Shown here piece by piece: positions 6,319-12,457 of a stretch of DNA of 22,007 nucleotides (positions are counted from its first letter, which is position 1; each line of letters starts with the position of its first letter). The notes under the pieces were generated by a model. That model did no database searches. It was not told where the DNA came from and saw nothing but the letters and a program-made list of their open reading frames with translations. Where the stretch lies: IMG/VR virus record IMGVR_UViG_3300025759_000793, positions 1-22,007 of that record; one strand, written 5' to 3'. A program made the position numbers and the translations under genes. The DNA is from a virus.

Positions 6319-6531
6319 ATGAAGATCGAAAAAAATGTTCCATTGCCCGAGTCTACTCGCGCACGTAAATACCCGTTCCTTGACATGGACATTGGCGACA
6401 GCGTTTACTTCGAGGATGAAACGATCAACGGCCGCGCTTACCGCGCAGCTATGACCACTGGCCGACGTTGGAATCAAAAGTTCGTCGCCCGTAAAGAGAA
6501 CGAAGGCATCCGCATTTGGAGAGCAGAATGA
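6319..6531 (+). CDS. Conserved hypothetical phage protein (70 aa), paralogue of 12757-13023
   Basis: GAGGAG lies five bases before ATG 6319. The core pattern is RKYPFLDMDIGDSVYF, a central helix with GRAYRAAMTTGRR, then KFVARKENEGIRIWRAE. The gene at 12757 shares R-Y-P-F-x2-M-x-[IV]-G-D, K-F-x-[AV]-R and E-G-[IV]-x-I-x-R. The fold looks like a small alpha/beta domain with basic edges, possibly nucleic-acid binding; no function is known to me. Confidence 0.78.
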   Translation: MKIEKNVPLPESTRARKYPFLDMDIGDSVYFEDETINGRAYRAAMTTGRRWNQKFVARKENEGIRIWRAE

Positions 6532-6734
6532 CAGAGCACGAAAAAGATATTCAGGAAATGGCCGCCGAGCATTTTGATTTAATGAAGCTCGTCGACAAGA
6601 TTAAAATTATCGACGCCCTGAAACATGCTCTCGATGATCCTGATAAAACCATTAAAGACTTAGTCGAGCTCAACTACGAAGCTCGTGTCTCTGCTTTTAA
6701 ACTGGGAAGGCCTGATGCTGAGAAAATTAACTGA
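6528..6734 (+). CDS. Hypothetical charged helical protein (68 aa)
   Basis: ATG 6528 lies in an ATGA overlap with the preceding stop, with GGAG about seven bases upstream. The protein is all-helical and charged (MTEHEKDIQEMAAEHFDLM...KIKIIDALKHALDDPDKTIKDLVEL) with a coiled-coil look. Function unknown. Confidence 0.7.
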   Translation: MTEHEKDIQEMAAEHFDLMKLVDKIKIIDALKHALDDPDKTIKDLVELNYEARVSAFKLGRPDAEKIN

Positions 6735-7152
6735 GCTTAACGTCGGACTGATCGAAGACGATCCGGTCCGCTCGCCCTTTCTATTCGGTGATGCACGTCG
6801 CCGATTTCAAGAGCCCTTCTTGGTGTACGGGTGGATCGAGGACGAAGACATACAGGCCGTGGCCTGTTTAGCCTTTGCCGAGTTCCTGCCCGAAACCGAA
6901 GCGGACCTGATCACCATCGCTAACGATACGATAGCCGGTGACATCATCGTTCCCTACTCGCTGTGGTCCTATAAACAAGGTGCGGGTAGTAAACTGATTC
7001 AAGCTCTGCTTGAATTGGCATCCAAGACTCACGAACCACGGGTCATAACTATGTCACCTAAAACCAAGATGGCAGAAAGATTCCACACGAAAAACGGCGC
7101 AGTGACTCTTTCAGTTAATGAAGAGTCGGTCAATTATGCGTACCCATTATGA
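6715..7152 (+). CDS. GNAT-like acetyltransferase-type protein (145 aa)
   Basis: Preferred start ATG 6715 with GGAAGG just upstream; an in-frame GTG at 6685 lies deeper in the preceding gene. The N-terminus reads LNVGLIEDDPVRSPF. The middle beta sheet (VYGWIEDEDIQAVACLAFAE) and the helix YKQGAGSKLIQALLELA match the GNAT plan, where a Q/R-x-x-G-x-G/A loop binds acetyl-CoA. A later segment (VITMSPKTKMAERFHTKNGA) has the 'A..F..K.GA' phrase of the GNAT C-terminus. The acetyl-CoA loop is only partly canonical, so catalytic activity is uncertain; substrate unknown. Confidence 0.68.
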   Translation: MLRKLTELNVGLIEDDPVRSPFLFGDARRRFQEPFLVYGWIEDEDIQAVACLAFAEFLPETEADLITIANDTIAGDIIVPYSLWSYKQGAGSKLIQALLELASKTHEPRVITMSPKTKMAERFHTKNGAVTLSVNEESVNYAYPL

Positions 7153-7162
7153 GAGCAGTTAC

Positions 7163-7351
7163 ATGATGACAAAGATCGACGTTCCAACGCCAAAGGATAA
7201 AGAGAAACTCCGCGAAGAAATTAAAAGGCAGACCAAAGAGTTTCTCGCTAAGGGCGGAACGATAACTAAACTCGCAGCCGGTGAGAGTGCTCACAAAGGC
7301 GACATCAATTATCTAATAAGACCAGAAGGATCGATCTATGGGAAAGGGTAG
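7163..7351 (+). CDS. Hypothetical small protein (62 aa) with FLAKGGTI motif
   Basis: Starts at ATG 7163 (or 7166), eleven bases after the preceding stop; earlier in-frame ATGs at 7118 and 7136 lie inside the GNAT-like gene. A charged helix (KDKEKLREEIKRQTKEFLAKGG) is followed by TITKLAAGES. The 'FLAxGGxI' turn resembles the C-terminal part of the SutA family, small proteins that bind RNA polymerase, but the resemblance covers only a few residues. Overlaps the next gene by 14 bases. Confidence 0.62.
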   Translation: MMTKIDVPTPKDKEKLREEIKRQTKEFLAKGGTITKLAAGESAHKGDINYLIRPEGSIYGKG

Positions 7352-7514
7352 CAAGCAACGCCCACTTAGCGTGAGCAAAGAAAAGTTCGACGAGAATTTT
7401 GACCGAATATTCGGGAATAAAAAAGAAACCGTCACGGTCAGCGTATCGGGGACCACGGGCCAAGGTCACACCTTAAGCTCGAAGAATTTATCCGTAACCA
7501 TTACACCTAAATAA
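7338..7514 (+). CDS. Small conserved phage protein MGKGSKQRP type (58 aa)
   Basis: ATG 7338 has AGAAGGA seven bases upstream and overlaps the preceding gene. The N-terminus MGKGSKQRPLSVSKEKFDEN followed by FDRIFG is a pattern I recognise from many tailed phages, where very short proteins begin MGKGxKxRP and contain KFDxNWDxIF. The C-terminal half (VTVSVSGTTGQGHTLSSKN) is Ser/Thr-rich and beta-prone. Function unknown. Confidence 0.72.
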   Translation: MGKGSKQRPLSVSKEKFDENFDRIFGNKKETVTVSVSGTTGQGHTLSSKNLSVTITPK

Positions 7515-7516
7515 TT

Positions 7517-7726
7517 ATGACGATTATTTTTGATAAGTTTAAAGACGCGCTCGAAGAGGCTAAGTGGTGCGCCGATGATGAGCGCGTACGTCAATTTATT
7601 TTTCTGCTGAAGGATGGCAGATACAAGGTAACTCCAAAGTACAACAGCCTGCGACCAAAACAGGCCGTCGTTGAAGTTGGAATCACCCCACGAAAATACA
7701 GTCAACGCAGGTTGGGGCAAAAATGA
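7517..7726 (+). CDS. Hypothetical small protein (69 aa)
   Basis: ATG 7517 lies two bases after the preceding stop and has no Shine-Dalgarno sequence; an in-frame stop at 7508 leaves no earlier start, so translation probably depends on coupling. The protein begins MTIIFDKFKDALEEAKWCAD and ends basic (PRKYSQRRLGQK). It overlaps the next gene by ATGA. No family recognised. Confidence 0.65.
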   Translation: MTIIFDKFKDALEEAKWCADDERVRQFIFLLKDGRYKVTPKYNSLRPKQAVVEVGITPRKYSQRRLGQK

Positions 7727-8226
7727 AAACACGAATACACGTCAATCAGCACCACATCCGCGCCAACGCTAAGGGTGCTGACCTTCCCGTGCTTACGGTT
7801 AAGACCTACAAAGAAAATCGCAAGTGTAATCGGGTCTCGATTCAGGGCCCAAGCACCGTAGTTTACAGCCCCGAAAAACCGCTTTCTTGCGGGGCGAAGG
7901 TGTGGATTGAAACAGAAGCCGAGGTGACGGTAGACGAAGAGCCGCCTGCTGCTAAAGATCTCGAAGAAATATTTTTTCTTATAAAAACCACAACTACCGC
8001 GTTAAACGCGCTGGCCCTTGCGGGTAGAAGATTAGACGCTGATGAGCTTGCCGAAATTACGGAAGAAGCGGACGCTGTAGCTTTAATCGCTGAGCGTTTT
8101 TATGGTATTGACGTAGATTTCAGCGAGCAGTTGTCCAAGATAAAAATAAGGGTTGACGAACCCCGGAAGTTTAGCGAATGGGTGCTTGGAGAGGAAAAAC
8201 CGGCAGACTGGCCGGAGGAGAAATAA
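7723..8226 (+). CDS. Conserved hypothetical phage protein (167 aa)
   Basis: Two parts are visible. Residues 1-70 form a beta-rich domain with RIHVNQHHIRAN, VLTVKTYKENRKCNRVSIQG, VVYSPEKPLSCGAKVWIETE and EVTV. I have the impression that this N-terminal block is common in tailed phages as a protein of unknown role. Residues ~75-167 are helical and acidic. No catalytic motif is evident. The gene sits directly before the SNase nuclease with an intact GGAGGAG for the latter near its end. Confidence 0.78.
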   Translation: MKTRIHVNQHHIRANAKGADLPVLTVKTYKENRKCNRVSIQGPSTVVYSPEKPLSCGAKVWIETEAEVTVDEEPPAAKDLEEIFFLIKTTTTALNALALAGRRLDADELAEITEEADAVALIAERFYGIDVDFSEQLSKIKIRVDEPRKFSEWVLGEEKPADWPEEK

Positions 8227-8634
8227 ATGTACGAGTACAACTGTAAGATTGTGAGGGTAATAGATGGTGACTCAATCGTCGTTGATATTGATCTTGGCTT
8301 TGATACTTGGCGTCGTGGTGAGCGTATTCGTCTTTACGGCGTGGATACTCCCGAGTGCCGCTCGAGAAGCGCTATCGAAAAAAAGGCGGGGCTACTTGCC
8401 AAAGGATTCGTGATGCAGATGCTGCACGAAGGCGGCACCTACAAGCTCACCACGAAAGAGAAAGGAAAATTCGGCCGGTACCTTGGCACGATCAAGATCG
8501 ACGGCGAGCTCACGATTAATGCAGCGTTGATCACAGAAAACCTCGCGGTCCCGTACAGCGGACAGAACAAAAAAGAAATCGAAGCCGCGCACAAAGCTAA
8601 CTACAAAATTTTAAAAGAAAGGGGAATGCTATGA
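8227..8634 (+). CDS. Staphylococcal-nuclease-like (SNase/TNase) protein
   Basis: The 135-residue protein is a complete SNase (OB-fold) domain. RVIDGDSIVVDIDLG carries the first metal-site region with D20, and RIRLYGVDTPE carries R35, D40 and E43, the catalytic positions. KFGRYLG carries R84, equivalent to the second catalytic arginine. There is no signal peptide, so it acts in the infected cell, probably cutting host DNA or RNA to supply nucleotides. GGAGGAG precedes ATG 8227, and the stop overlaps the next ATG (ATGA). Confidence 0.92.
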   Translation: MYEYNCKIVRVIDGDSIVVDIDLGFDTWRRGERIRLYGVDTPECRSRSAIEKKAGLLAKGFVMQMLHEGGTYKLTTKEKGKFGRYLGTIKIDGELTINAALITENLAVPYSGQNKKEIEAAHKANYKILKERGML

Positions 8635-8795
8635 CGCACGATGAATACAAAATCTTACTCACCACGGTCTCGGCCGTGGCCCTGCACGCACTGCTTGCAA
8701 AACACAGTCGCTCTACGGACCAACTGGCCAGAGAGGCGGTGGTAGTTGCTGAGCAACTGCTCGACGAAGTCGAAGCATCAATCGAGCACCGCTGA
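8631..8795 (+). CDS. Hypothetical small helical protein (54 aa)
   Basis: This gene links the nuclease and the endolysin by overlaps at both ends (ATGA at 8631, TGATG at 8795). The product has a moderately hydrophobic helix at residues 8-23 (ILLTTVSAVALHALLA), then an amphipathic acidic helix (STDQLAREAVVVAEQLLDEV). The position next to an endolysin raises the idea of a holin, but one short segment containing His is a weak membrane anchor. Function unknown. Confidence 0.7.
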   Translation: MTHDEYKILLTTVSAVALHALLAKHSRSTDQLAREAVVVAEQLLDEVEASIEHR

Positions 8796-9229
8796 TGTTT
8801 ACCTCCGCTCTGATGTGTCTCGCTACCGCGATCTACTTCGAGGCACGCAACCAAGACCTGCAGGGTCAGCTCGCCGTGGCACAGGTGGTGCTCGAGCGAG
8901 TCTACGATCCACGCTTTCCCGACACTGTTTGTGGTGTTGTCACCGCCGGCGGCGAGACCCGGCACCGCTGCGCCTTTTCGTTCTACTGCGACGGCCTGCC
9001 CGACACGCCTACCGACCAAAGAGCCTTTCTAGTGGCTAAATGGATCGCTTCAGGGGCCATGGGAGGCTTCATAAGCGACGTTACAGGCTACGCAACCCAT
9101 TACCATGCCTACTACGTACAGCCCGACTGGGCGCGTTATATGCGGCCCACGGCCGTCATTGGGGACCACATATTCTACCGGGATGTGCCGAGCGACGAGG
9201 ACCACGGGCCATGGGATACTTGGGAGTAA
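8795..9229 (+). CDS. SleB-type cell-wall hydrolase (endolysin)
   Basis: The 144-residue protein matches the Hydrolase_2/SleB catalytic domain. CLATAIYFEARNQDLQGQLA holds the catalytic glutamate E16, followed by AVAQVVLERV, a RCAFSFYCDG segment and the ATHYHAYYVQPDWA block. SleB enzymes are lytic transglycosylases that cut peptidoglycan glycan strands. The domain is complete and there is no signal peptide, so export probably needs a holin. It is the last gene before promoter cassette 4. Confidence 0.88.
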   Translation: MFTSALMCLATAIYFEARNQDLQGQLAVAQVVLERVYDPRFPDTVCGVVTAGGETRHRCAFSFYCDGLPDTPTDQRAFLVAKWIASGAMGGFISDVTGYATHYHAYYVQPDWARYMRPTAVIGDHIFYRDVPSDEDHGPWDTWE

Positions 9230-9322
9230 AAATAAGTAAAAAAAAGTGGTTCCCAGGTATTGTTTTGTTCCCTGGATGTGCTACTATTCGTTTGTAGGTT
9301 AGTTAATCAATACAGGAGACAG
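9228..9322 (+). promoter_or_regulatory. Promoter/leader cassette 4
   Basis: TAAAAATAAGTAAAAAAAAGTGGTT is followed by TTGTTT (9260-9265), a 16-base spacer and TACTAT (9282-9287) with an upstream TG (extended -10). CCAGG/CCTGG flanks the -35. ATACAGGAGA is at 9310-9319. The A-rich start is shared closely with cassette 5. Confidence 0.65.
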
Positions 9323-9324
9323 AC

Positions 9325-9906
9325 ATGATCAAAGTTACTTATTACCAAGTCCAAGCTTATCATCCTAACAACTGGGAAAGCGGCGAGTGGAAACCTGCTA
9401 ACCAATGCAAGTGGGAATGGGTGGGGTGCGAAAGAAACAAGTTCACTGATCTTGCCGAGGCGGAGGAGTGCTTAGCCAAGGAAGAGGCAGAGTGGTGTAA
9501 GTTCCTCGCCGAAACAAATCCTGAGGGTGAAGAGGCCATTGCCCACATCGCCGCTCTCAAGGCTAAGAAGGCCTACAGGATCGTCGAGGACGTTGTCGAA
9601 TATAAGTACGCTTGCCACTATATGTACACTGATGTCGACGCCTATGAGATCGTTAAGGTGATCAGCGACAAGACTATCGAAGTCAGGAAGATGGATAGTG
9701 AACACAACATCGCTCACCTGAAGCAGTACGTCGGCGGTTTCTTCGGACATGTGGCCAACCAGAGGGACCAGAAAGTCACTTACGCAAGCAATCCCGATAA
9801 CGGAGTGATCAGGATCAGGAAGAAGAAAAACGGCGACTGGGGATACAAGGGCTTAAGGTTCGGCCTGAGCGAAAAGCCTTACGCCTTCTACGATTTCAAC
9901 TTCTAA
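9325..9906 (+). CDS. Conserved hypothetical phage protein (193 aa)
   Basis: The N-terminal ~90 residues are Trp- and Glu-rich (NWESGEWKPANQCKWEW...). The C-terminal ~95 residues are basic and beta-rich (DAYEIVKVISDKTIEVRKMD, QYVGGFFGHVANQRDQKVTY, RIRKKKNGDW, EKPYAFYDFNF). The C-terminal block with GGFxGH and a final YxFYDxNF looks like a family I associate with many tailed phages, with no known function. The gene stands alone in its transcription unit, with its own cassette upstream and a hairpin after the stop. Confidence 0.8.
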   Translation: MIKVTYYQVQAYHPNNWESGEWKPANQCKWEWVGCERNKFTDLAEAEECLAKEEAEWCKFLAETNPEGEEAIAHIAALKAKKAYRIVEDVVEYKYACHYMYTDVDAYEIVKVISDKTIEVRKMDSEHNIAHLKQYVGGFFGHVANQRDQKVTYASNPDNGVIRIRKKKNGDWGYKGLRFGLSEKPYAFYDFNF

Positions 9907-9912
9907 TCAACC

Positions 9913-9928
9913 GGCCCCTTCGGGGGCC
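9913..9928 (+). terminator. UUCG-capped GC hairpin after the gene
   Basis: GGCCCC - TTCG - GGGGCC is a perfect six-pair stem with a UUCG loop, seven bases after the stop. No clean T-tract follows, so termination would be weak or the hairpin may protect the mRNA 3' end. Confidence 0.55.
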
Positions 9929-9988
9929 AACCCTCAAAAAACTGCACATAATTTTGTCCATGGCCTGTAAGCTGTTGAATTTATTAAG

Positions 9989-10093
9989 GTAAAAATAAGT
10001 AGAAAAAAGTGGTCGAAAGTGTTGTTTTTTAGAATTAGATCGATTAAGCTGTAGTTGTTGTCGGGGAGTGGCCCCGCCGGATACAGGAGAAGG
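9989..10093 (+). promoter_or_regulatory. Promoter/leader cassette 5
   Basis: TAAAAATAAGTAGAAAAAAGTGGT is followed by TTGTTT (10022-10027), with a weak -10 TAAGCT (10045-10050) after 17 bases. A hairpin CGGGG/CCCCG (10062-10076) and ATACAGGAGA (10081-10090) precede the ATG. Confidence 0.6.
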
Positions 10094-10095
10094 AC

Positions 10096-10329
10096 ATGAT
10101 CAAACTCATTAAAAAACAAGACGCAGAATGGCTCGGAAACGGACTGGGTAACCAAGCAGCGCAATGGGTAGTAAAAGGCGCCGAGCATATTGAATTATGG
10201 AAAGGTTCAACCGAGTGGAATATTACTAACACTCAAACAGGCGAAAGAATCGGTAGATGGTTAGACACTCGCGCCATGGCAGTTACATTACTCGAGGCTC
10301 TTGTAGCTGAAGGCGAACTTTCAATCTAA
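10096..10329 (+). CDS. Hypothetical small protein (77 aa)
   Basis: ATG 10096 follows the repeated ribosome binding site. The protein has a beta-rich first half (VVKGAEHIELWKGSTEWNIT) and the phrase NTQTGERIGRWLDTRAMAVT, ending in a helix. This resembles small beta-hairpin domains built on aromatic residues; no family assigned. Confidence 0.75.
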   Translation: MIKLIKKQDAEWLGNGLGNQAAQWVVKGAEHIELWKGSTEWNITNTQTGERIGRWLDTRAMAVTLLEALVAEGELSI

Positions 10330-10352
10330 CCAACCCCATACAGGAGAAAGAC

Positions 10353-11081
10353 ATGCTGAAAATCATCGCTAACGCTGAGTACCGCCCCGGTGCACCAAAC
10401 TCAACTCCTAAGGCTTACCAGAAGAAAGCACAGAAGCTCTTCGCTGAGCTCGGTGAGAATGTCGAAATCGTCAAGATCAAGTGCAACTACAACAGCAAAA
10501 AATACCACCTGTTCGCTTTCGGTGAAGACGTCAGCAAGCCCCTCTACCGACAGCAGGGCCGAATCGAGGTCAGCGAGAAACAGCGCGCTCTCCACGGACC
10601 TGACTACATGGATGGTGCGGATCACTTCTACGCCGTTTGGTCTGACTGGCAAGATGGCACTGGCTACACTGAGTACCAAGCTCAGGCCCAAGCCGCTATC
10701 AAAAAACACCGTCAAGAGAAGCAGGCCAAGGAGGCACGGCCTGCAGTCGGCCGCCGGGTAGAATTCTGGGCCAACCAAGCTTGGAGAGAGGGCGAAGTCC
10801 TAGCGACTATCGAGGACCGCGCCCTAATCGCCTACCGCATGCCTGCCGGTGCTGTGTACATGGTCATAGTGGCTCACGATCCCAACACAGGAGCCTCTGA
10901 GCGACAATGGCGGCACAATACTAGCTGCGTCCGGGGTTACCGTTACGGCAGCTACAAATCAATCTCAGCCAACGCCCTGAAGAAAAACGCCAAGTGGCTT
11001 GCTGAGGTCCAGAAGGTAGAAGGCTTTGAGGAGGGGAACGTGGACCAAGGTCTCGAGTATCTTGGGGAGGACCTAGAATAA
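10353..11081 (+). CDS. Hypothetical protein (242 aa)
   Basis: Starts after ATACAGGAGA (10338-10347), same transcript as the previous gene. Residues 1-130 are basic and mixed alpha/beta (KAYQKKAQKLFAELGENVEI, HFYAVWSDWQDGTGYTEY) with a charged helix KKHRQEKQAKEAR. From ~130 an SH3-like beta domain is plausible (GRRVEFWANQAWREGEVLAT). The C-terminus is acidic. It is the largest protein of the accessory region without recognisable family; a DNA- or ribosome-binding role is possible but not shown. Confidence 0.75.
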   Translation: MLKIIANAEYRPGAPNSTPKAYQKKAQKLFAELGENVEIVKIKCNYNSKKYHLFAFGEDVSKPLYRQQGRIEVSEKQRALHGPDYMDGADHFYAVWSDWQDGTGYTEYQAQAQAAIKKHRQEKQAKEARPAVGRRVEFWANQAWREGEVLATIEDRALIAYRMPAGAVYMVIVAHDPNTGASERQWRHNTSCVRGYRYGSYKSISANALKKNAKWLAEVQKVEGFEEGNVDQGLEYLGEDLE

Positions 11082-11105
11082 AATTGAAACAATTTAAAAC
11101 CAATT

Positions 11106-11205
11106 AAATAGAAAAAAGTAGTGAAAAGTAGTTGACCGTAACCCTGACTTCGAGTATTCTACAGTTGTTGTCGGGGAGGGGCCCCGACCAGATACAGGAG
11201 AAAGA
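11106..11205 (+). promoter_or_regulatory. Promoter/leader cassette 6
   Basis: AGTGAAAAGTAGTTGACC has a near-consensus -35 TTGACC (11132-11137), a 17-base spacer and TATTCT (11155-11160). A perfect 7-bp hairpin GTCGGGG/CCCCGAC (11170-11188) and ATACAGGAGA (11192-11201) follow. This is the best sigma70 match of the six cassettes. Confidence 0.72.
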
Positions 11206-11207
11206 CC

Positions 11208-11378
11208 ATGGAAAACATTAAAAACAAAATCGAGCCTTACAACTTCGACGACGAAAATCCAGTCGTAGCTACTTTCCTAAATGCCGAGGGTGAAGTAATC
11301 GGCGAAATGCGAAGGAACGATACTTGCGAGTATGAAGGTGGTAGCTTCTGCGTCGGCCTGCTTTACGAGTACGACTAA
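11208..11378 (+). CDS. Hypothetical small protein (56 aa)
   Basis: ATG 11208 stands seven bases after CAGGAG of cassette 6. The acidic product (MENIKNKIEPYNFDDENPVV..., EVIGEMRRNDTCEYEGGSFC) has two Cys and a beta-hairpin look. It opens the transcript that continues to 12178. Function unknown. Confidence 0.7.
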   Translation: MENIKNKIEPYNFDDENPVVATFLNAEGEVIGEMRRNDTCEYEGGSFCVGLLYEYD

Positions 11379-11389
11379 CCACGGACCAC

Positions 11390-11405
11390 GGCCCCTACGG
11401 GGGCC
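11390..11405 (+). promoter_or_regulatory. UACG-capped hairpin before a ribosome binding site
   Basis: GGCCCC - TACG - GGGGCC is a perfect six-pair stem with a UNCG-class loop, two bases before ATACAGGAGA (11408-11417). It has the same geometry as 4839-4854 with a different loop and stem base, and no T-tract. Confidence 0.65.
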
Positions 11406-11423
11406 CCATACAGGAGAAAGCCC

Positions 11424-11645
11424 ATGGCTTTTAACATCGCAAAATTCAAAACTGCCCTTGGCAAGAAACGCTTTGCCAAGATCGCCGACATCCTCGACGA
11501 CGGCCAAGTGGTTGAGGTAGAGCTTTACAATGGTTGTTATGATTTCTGGGAGTATGCTTACGACGAATATACTTTCGCCGAAATCGTTGCCCACGCCAAG
11601 CAATTCATTGATGACGACGGCTTTGGTGGAGCCGGCCAAGACTAA
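11424..11645 (+). CDS. Hypothetical acidic protein (73 aa)
   Basis: ATG 11424 follows the repeated ribosome binding site by seven bases. MAFNIAKFKTALGKKRFAKI is followed by a beta segment (GQVVEVELYNGCYDFWEYAY) and an acidic C-terminus. An acidic protein of this size could mimic DNA, but composition alone does not prove it. No family recognised. Confidence 0.72.
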   Translation: MAFNIAKFKTALGKKRFAKIADILDDGQVVEVELYNGCYDFWEYAYDEYTFAEIVAHAKQFIDDDGFGGAGQD

Positions 11646-11668
11646 CCAACCCCATACAGGAGACAGAC

Positions 11669-11872
11669 ATGAAAATTATCGAGACACTTCAGATTGGTGA
11701 CAATGGTGATGGTACTTACAAGGTGTGGAGTAAAAGCCACGATGAAGTTTGGGGCTGTAACTCTTATGCAGAAGCGTTAAAGATACTTGAACAATGCGTT
11801 TGGGGTATTCAGGATGTATACAATGATGCCGTTGTTGAAAGCGAAGCATCACGCGCAGGTTGGTACGATTAG
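11669..11872 (+). CDS. Hypothetical small protein (67 aa)
   Basis: ATG 11669 follows ATACAGGAGA (11654-11663). The protein reads as two beta strands (TLQIGDNGDGTYKVWS) and a helix (SYAEALKILEQCVW), the order of a small substrate- or nucleic-acid-binding fold. Function unknown. Confidence 0.72.
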   Translation: MKIIETLQIGDNGDGTYKVWSKSHDEVWGCNSYAEALKILEQCVWGIQDVYNDAVVESEASRAGWYD

Positions 11873-11884
11873 TTAATCCGCCGC

Positions 11885-11912
11885 GATTCGGGCCCTAATC
11901 GAGGCCCGAATC
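11885..11912 (+). promoter_or_regulatory. Perfect 10-bp hairpin between genes
   Basis: GATTCGGGCC (11885-11894) and GGCCCGAATC (11903-11912) pair perfectly around an 8-base loop in the 78-base space before the next gene. No T-tract follows. It holds the place that GC hairpins occupy in other leaders. Confidence 0.6.
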
Positions 11913-11950
11913 CAGTAAACGACACCTCTTCATCAATACAGGAGACAGAC

Positions 11951-12178
11951 ATGAAAGCGACAATCAAAAATCTCAACGCCTACATACAGGCACGTTACCC
12001 AGACCTCGACCTCGAGTTCGTCAAAGGAGAAGGCTATTTCTATTTCGCCGGCGACCCCTACGTCGAGTCAATCTACGTCTACGCACTCAACCAGTGTGGC
12101 TATGACAAGTGGTGCGAAATGATCGACGGAGCGCTCGAGAGAGCGTTCAAAACGGAGGAAATGGCACTGGGTTTCTGA
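11951..12178 (+). CDS. Hypothetical small protein (75 aa)
   Basis: Starts after the last ATACAGGAGA copy (11936-11945). The product (MKATIKNLNAYIQARYPDLD, EFVKGEGYFYFAGDPYVES..., MIDGALERAF) has an alpha/beta/alpha order; the phrase 'LDLEFVKGEGYFYF' looks conserved in type, and I believe similar small proteins occur in phages. It is the last gene before the non-coding switch region. Confidence 0.74.
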   Translation: MKATIKNLNAYIQARYPDLDLEFVKGEGYFYFAGDPYVESIYVYALNQCGYDKWCEMIDGALERAFKTEEMALGF

Positions 12179-12283
12179 CGTTAATTTCTACATTACGTTG
12201 CATTACGTTACCGGAAACTACACCCGTTTTTGGCCATTACACTGAATTTTGACGTAATGAGGCGTAATGGCAACGGGGTGAAT

Positions 12284-12322
12284 GCCTGAAAGGCCCGTGG
12301 AGAGCGGCTTTCAGGCGTTTTT
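12284..12322 (+). terminator. Rho-independent terminator
   Basis: GCCTGAAAG (12284-12292) pairs perfectly with CTTTCAGGC (12308-12316), followed by GTTTTTG. It would end + strand transcription of the early gene block. Confidence 0.72.
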
Positions 12323-12368
12323 GCATGGAAATAGGGGTGAAGGTATTACGGCGAGATTTTCGTTGCTG

Positions 12369-12402
12369 TAAGGGCCTGTATGGCGCTCTAGGCCTTATTT
12401 TA
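12369..12402 (+). terminator. Second candidate terminator
   Basis: TAAGGGCCT (12369-12377) pairs with AGGCCTTA (12390-12397) with one bulged G, followed by TTTTAT. A weaker backup to the terminator at 12284. Confidence 0.45.
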
Positions 12403-12457
12403 TGCGGGTTCGAGTGGCATGGACCACGGACCACGGGTCAGATTGAAGGAAAAGCCC

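Larger units (their letters stand above)
2809..11945 (+). repeat. Fourteen copies of ATACAGGAGA at ribosome binding sites
   Basis: Exact copies begin at 2809, 3918, 4136, 4600, 4857, 5261, 6136, 9310, 10081, 10338, 11192, 11408, 11654 and 11936. Each lies six to eight bases before a start codon (ATG, GTG at 2824, TTG at 6152). AGGAG is the Shine-Dalgarno core, but the ATAC before it is invariant and not explained by ribosome binding. No copy was seen to the right of 11945. Confidence 0.9.

Noticed and set aside
8631-8795. Holin call for the gene before the endolysin
   Set aside because: Only one short, weakly hydrophobic stretch with a His inside; position alone is not enough.
10390-10761. 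Long alternative frames (both strands) inside the 10353 gene
   Set aside because: Shadow frames without ribosome binding sites; the 10353 frame has the repeated signal and sensible composition.
12237-12434. Reverse-strand frame of 65 codons in the switch region
   Set aside because: Runs over two terminator hairpins and repeat copies; very basic chance-like product.
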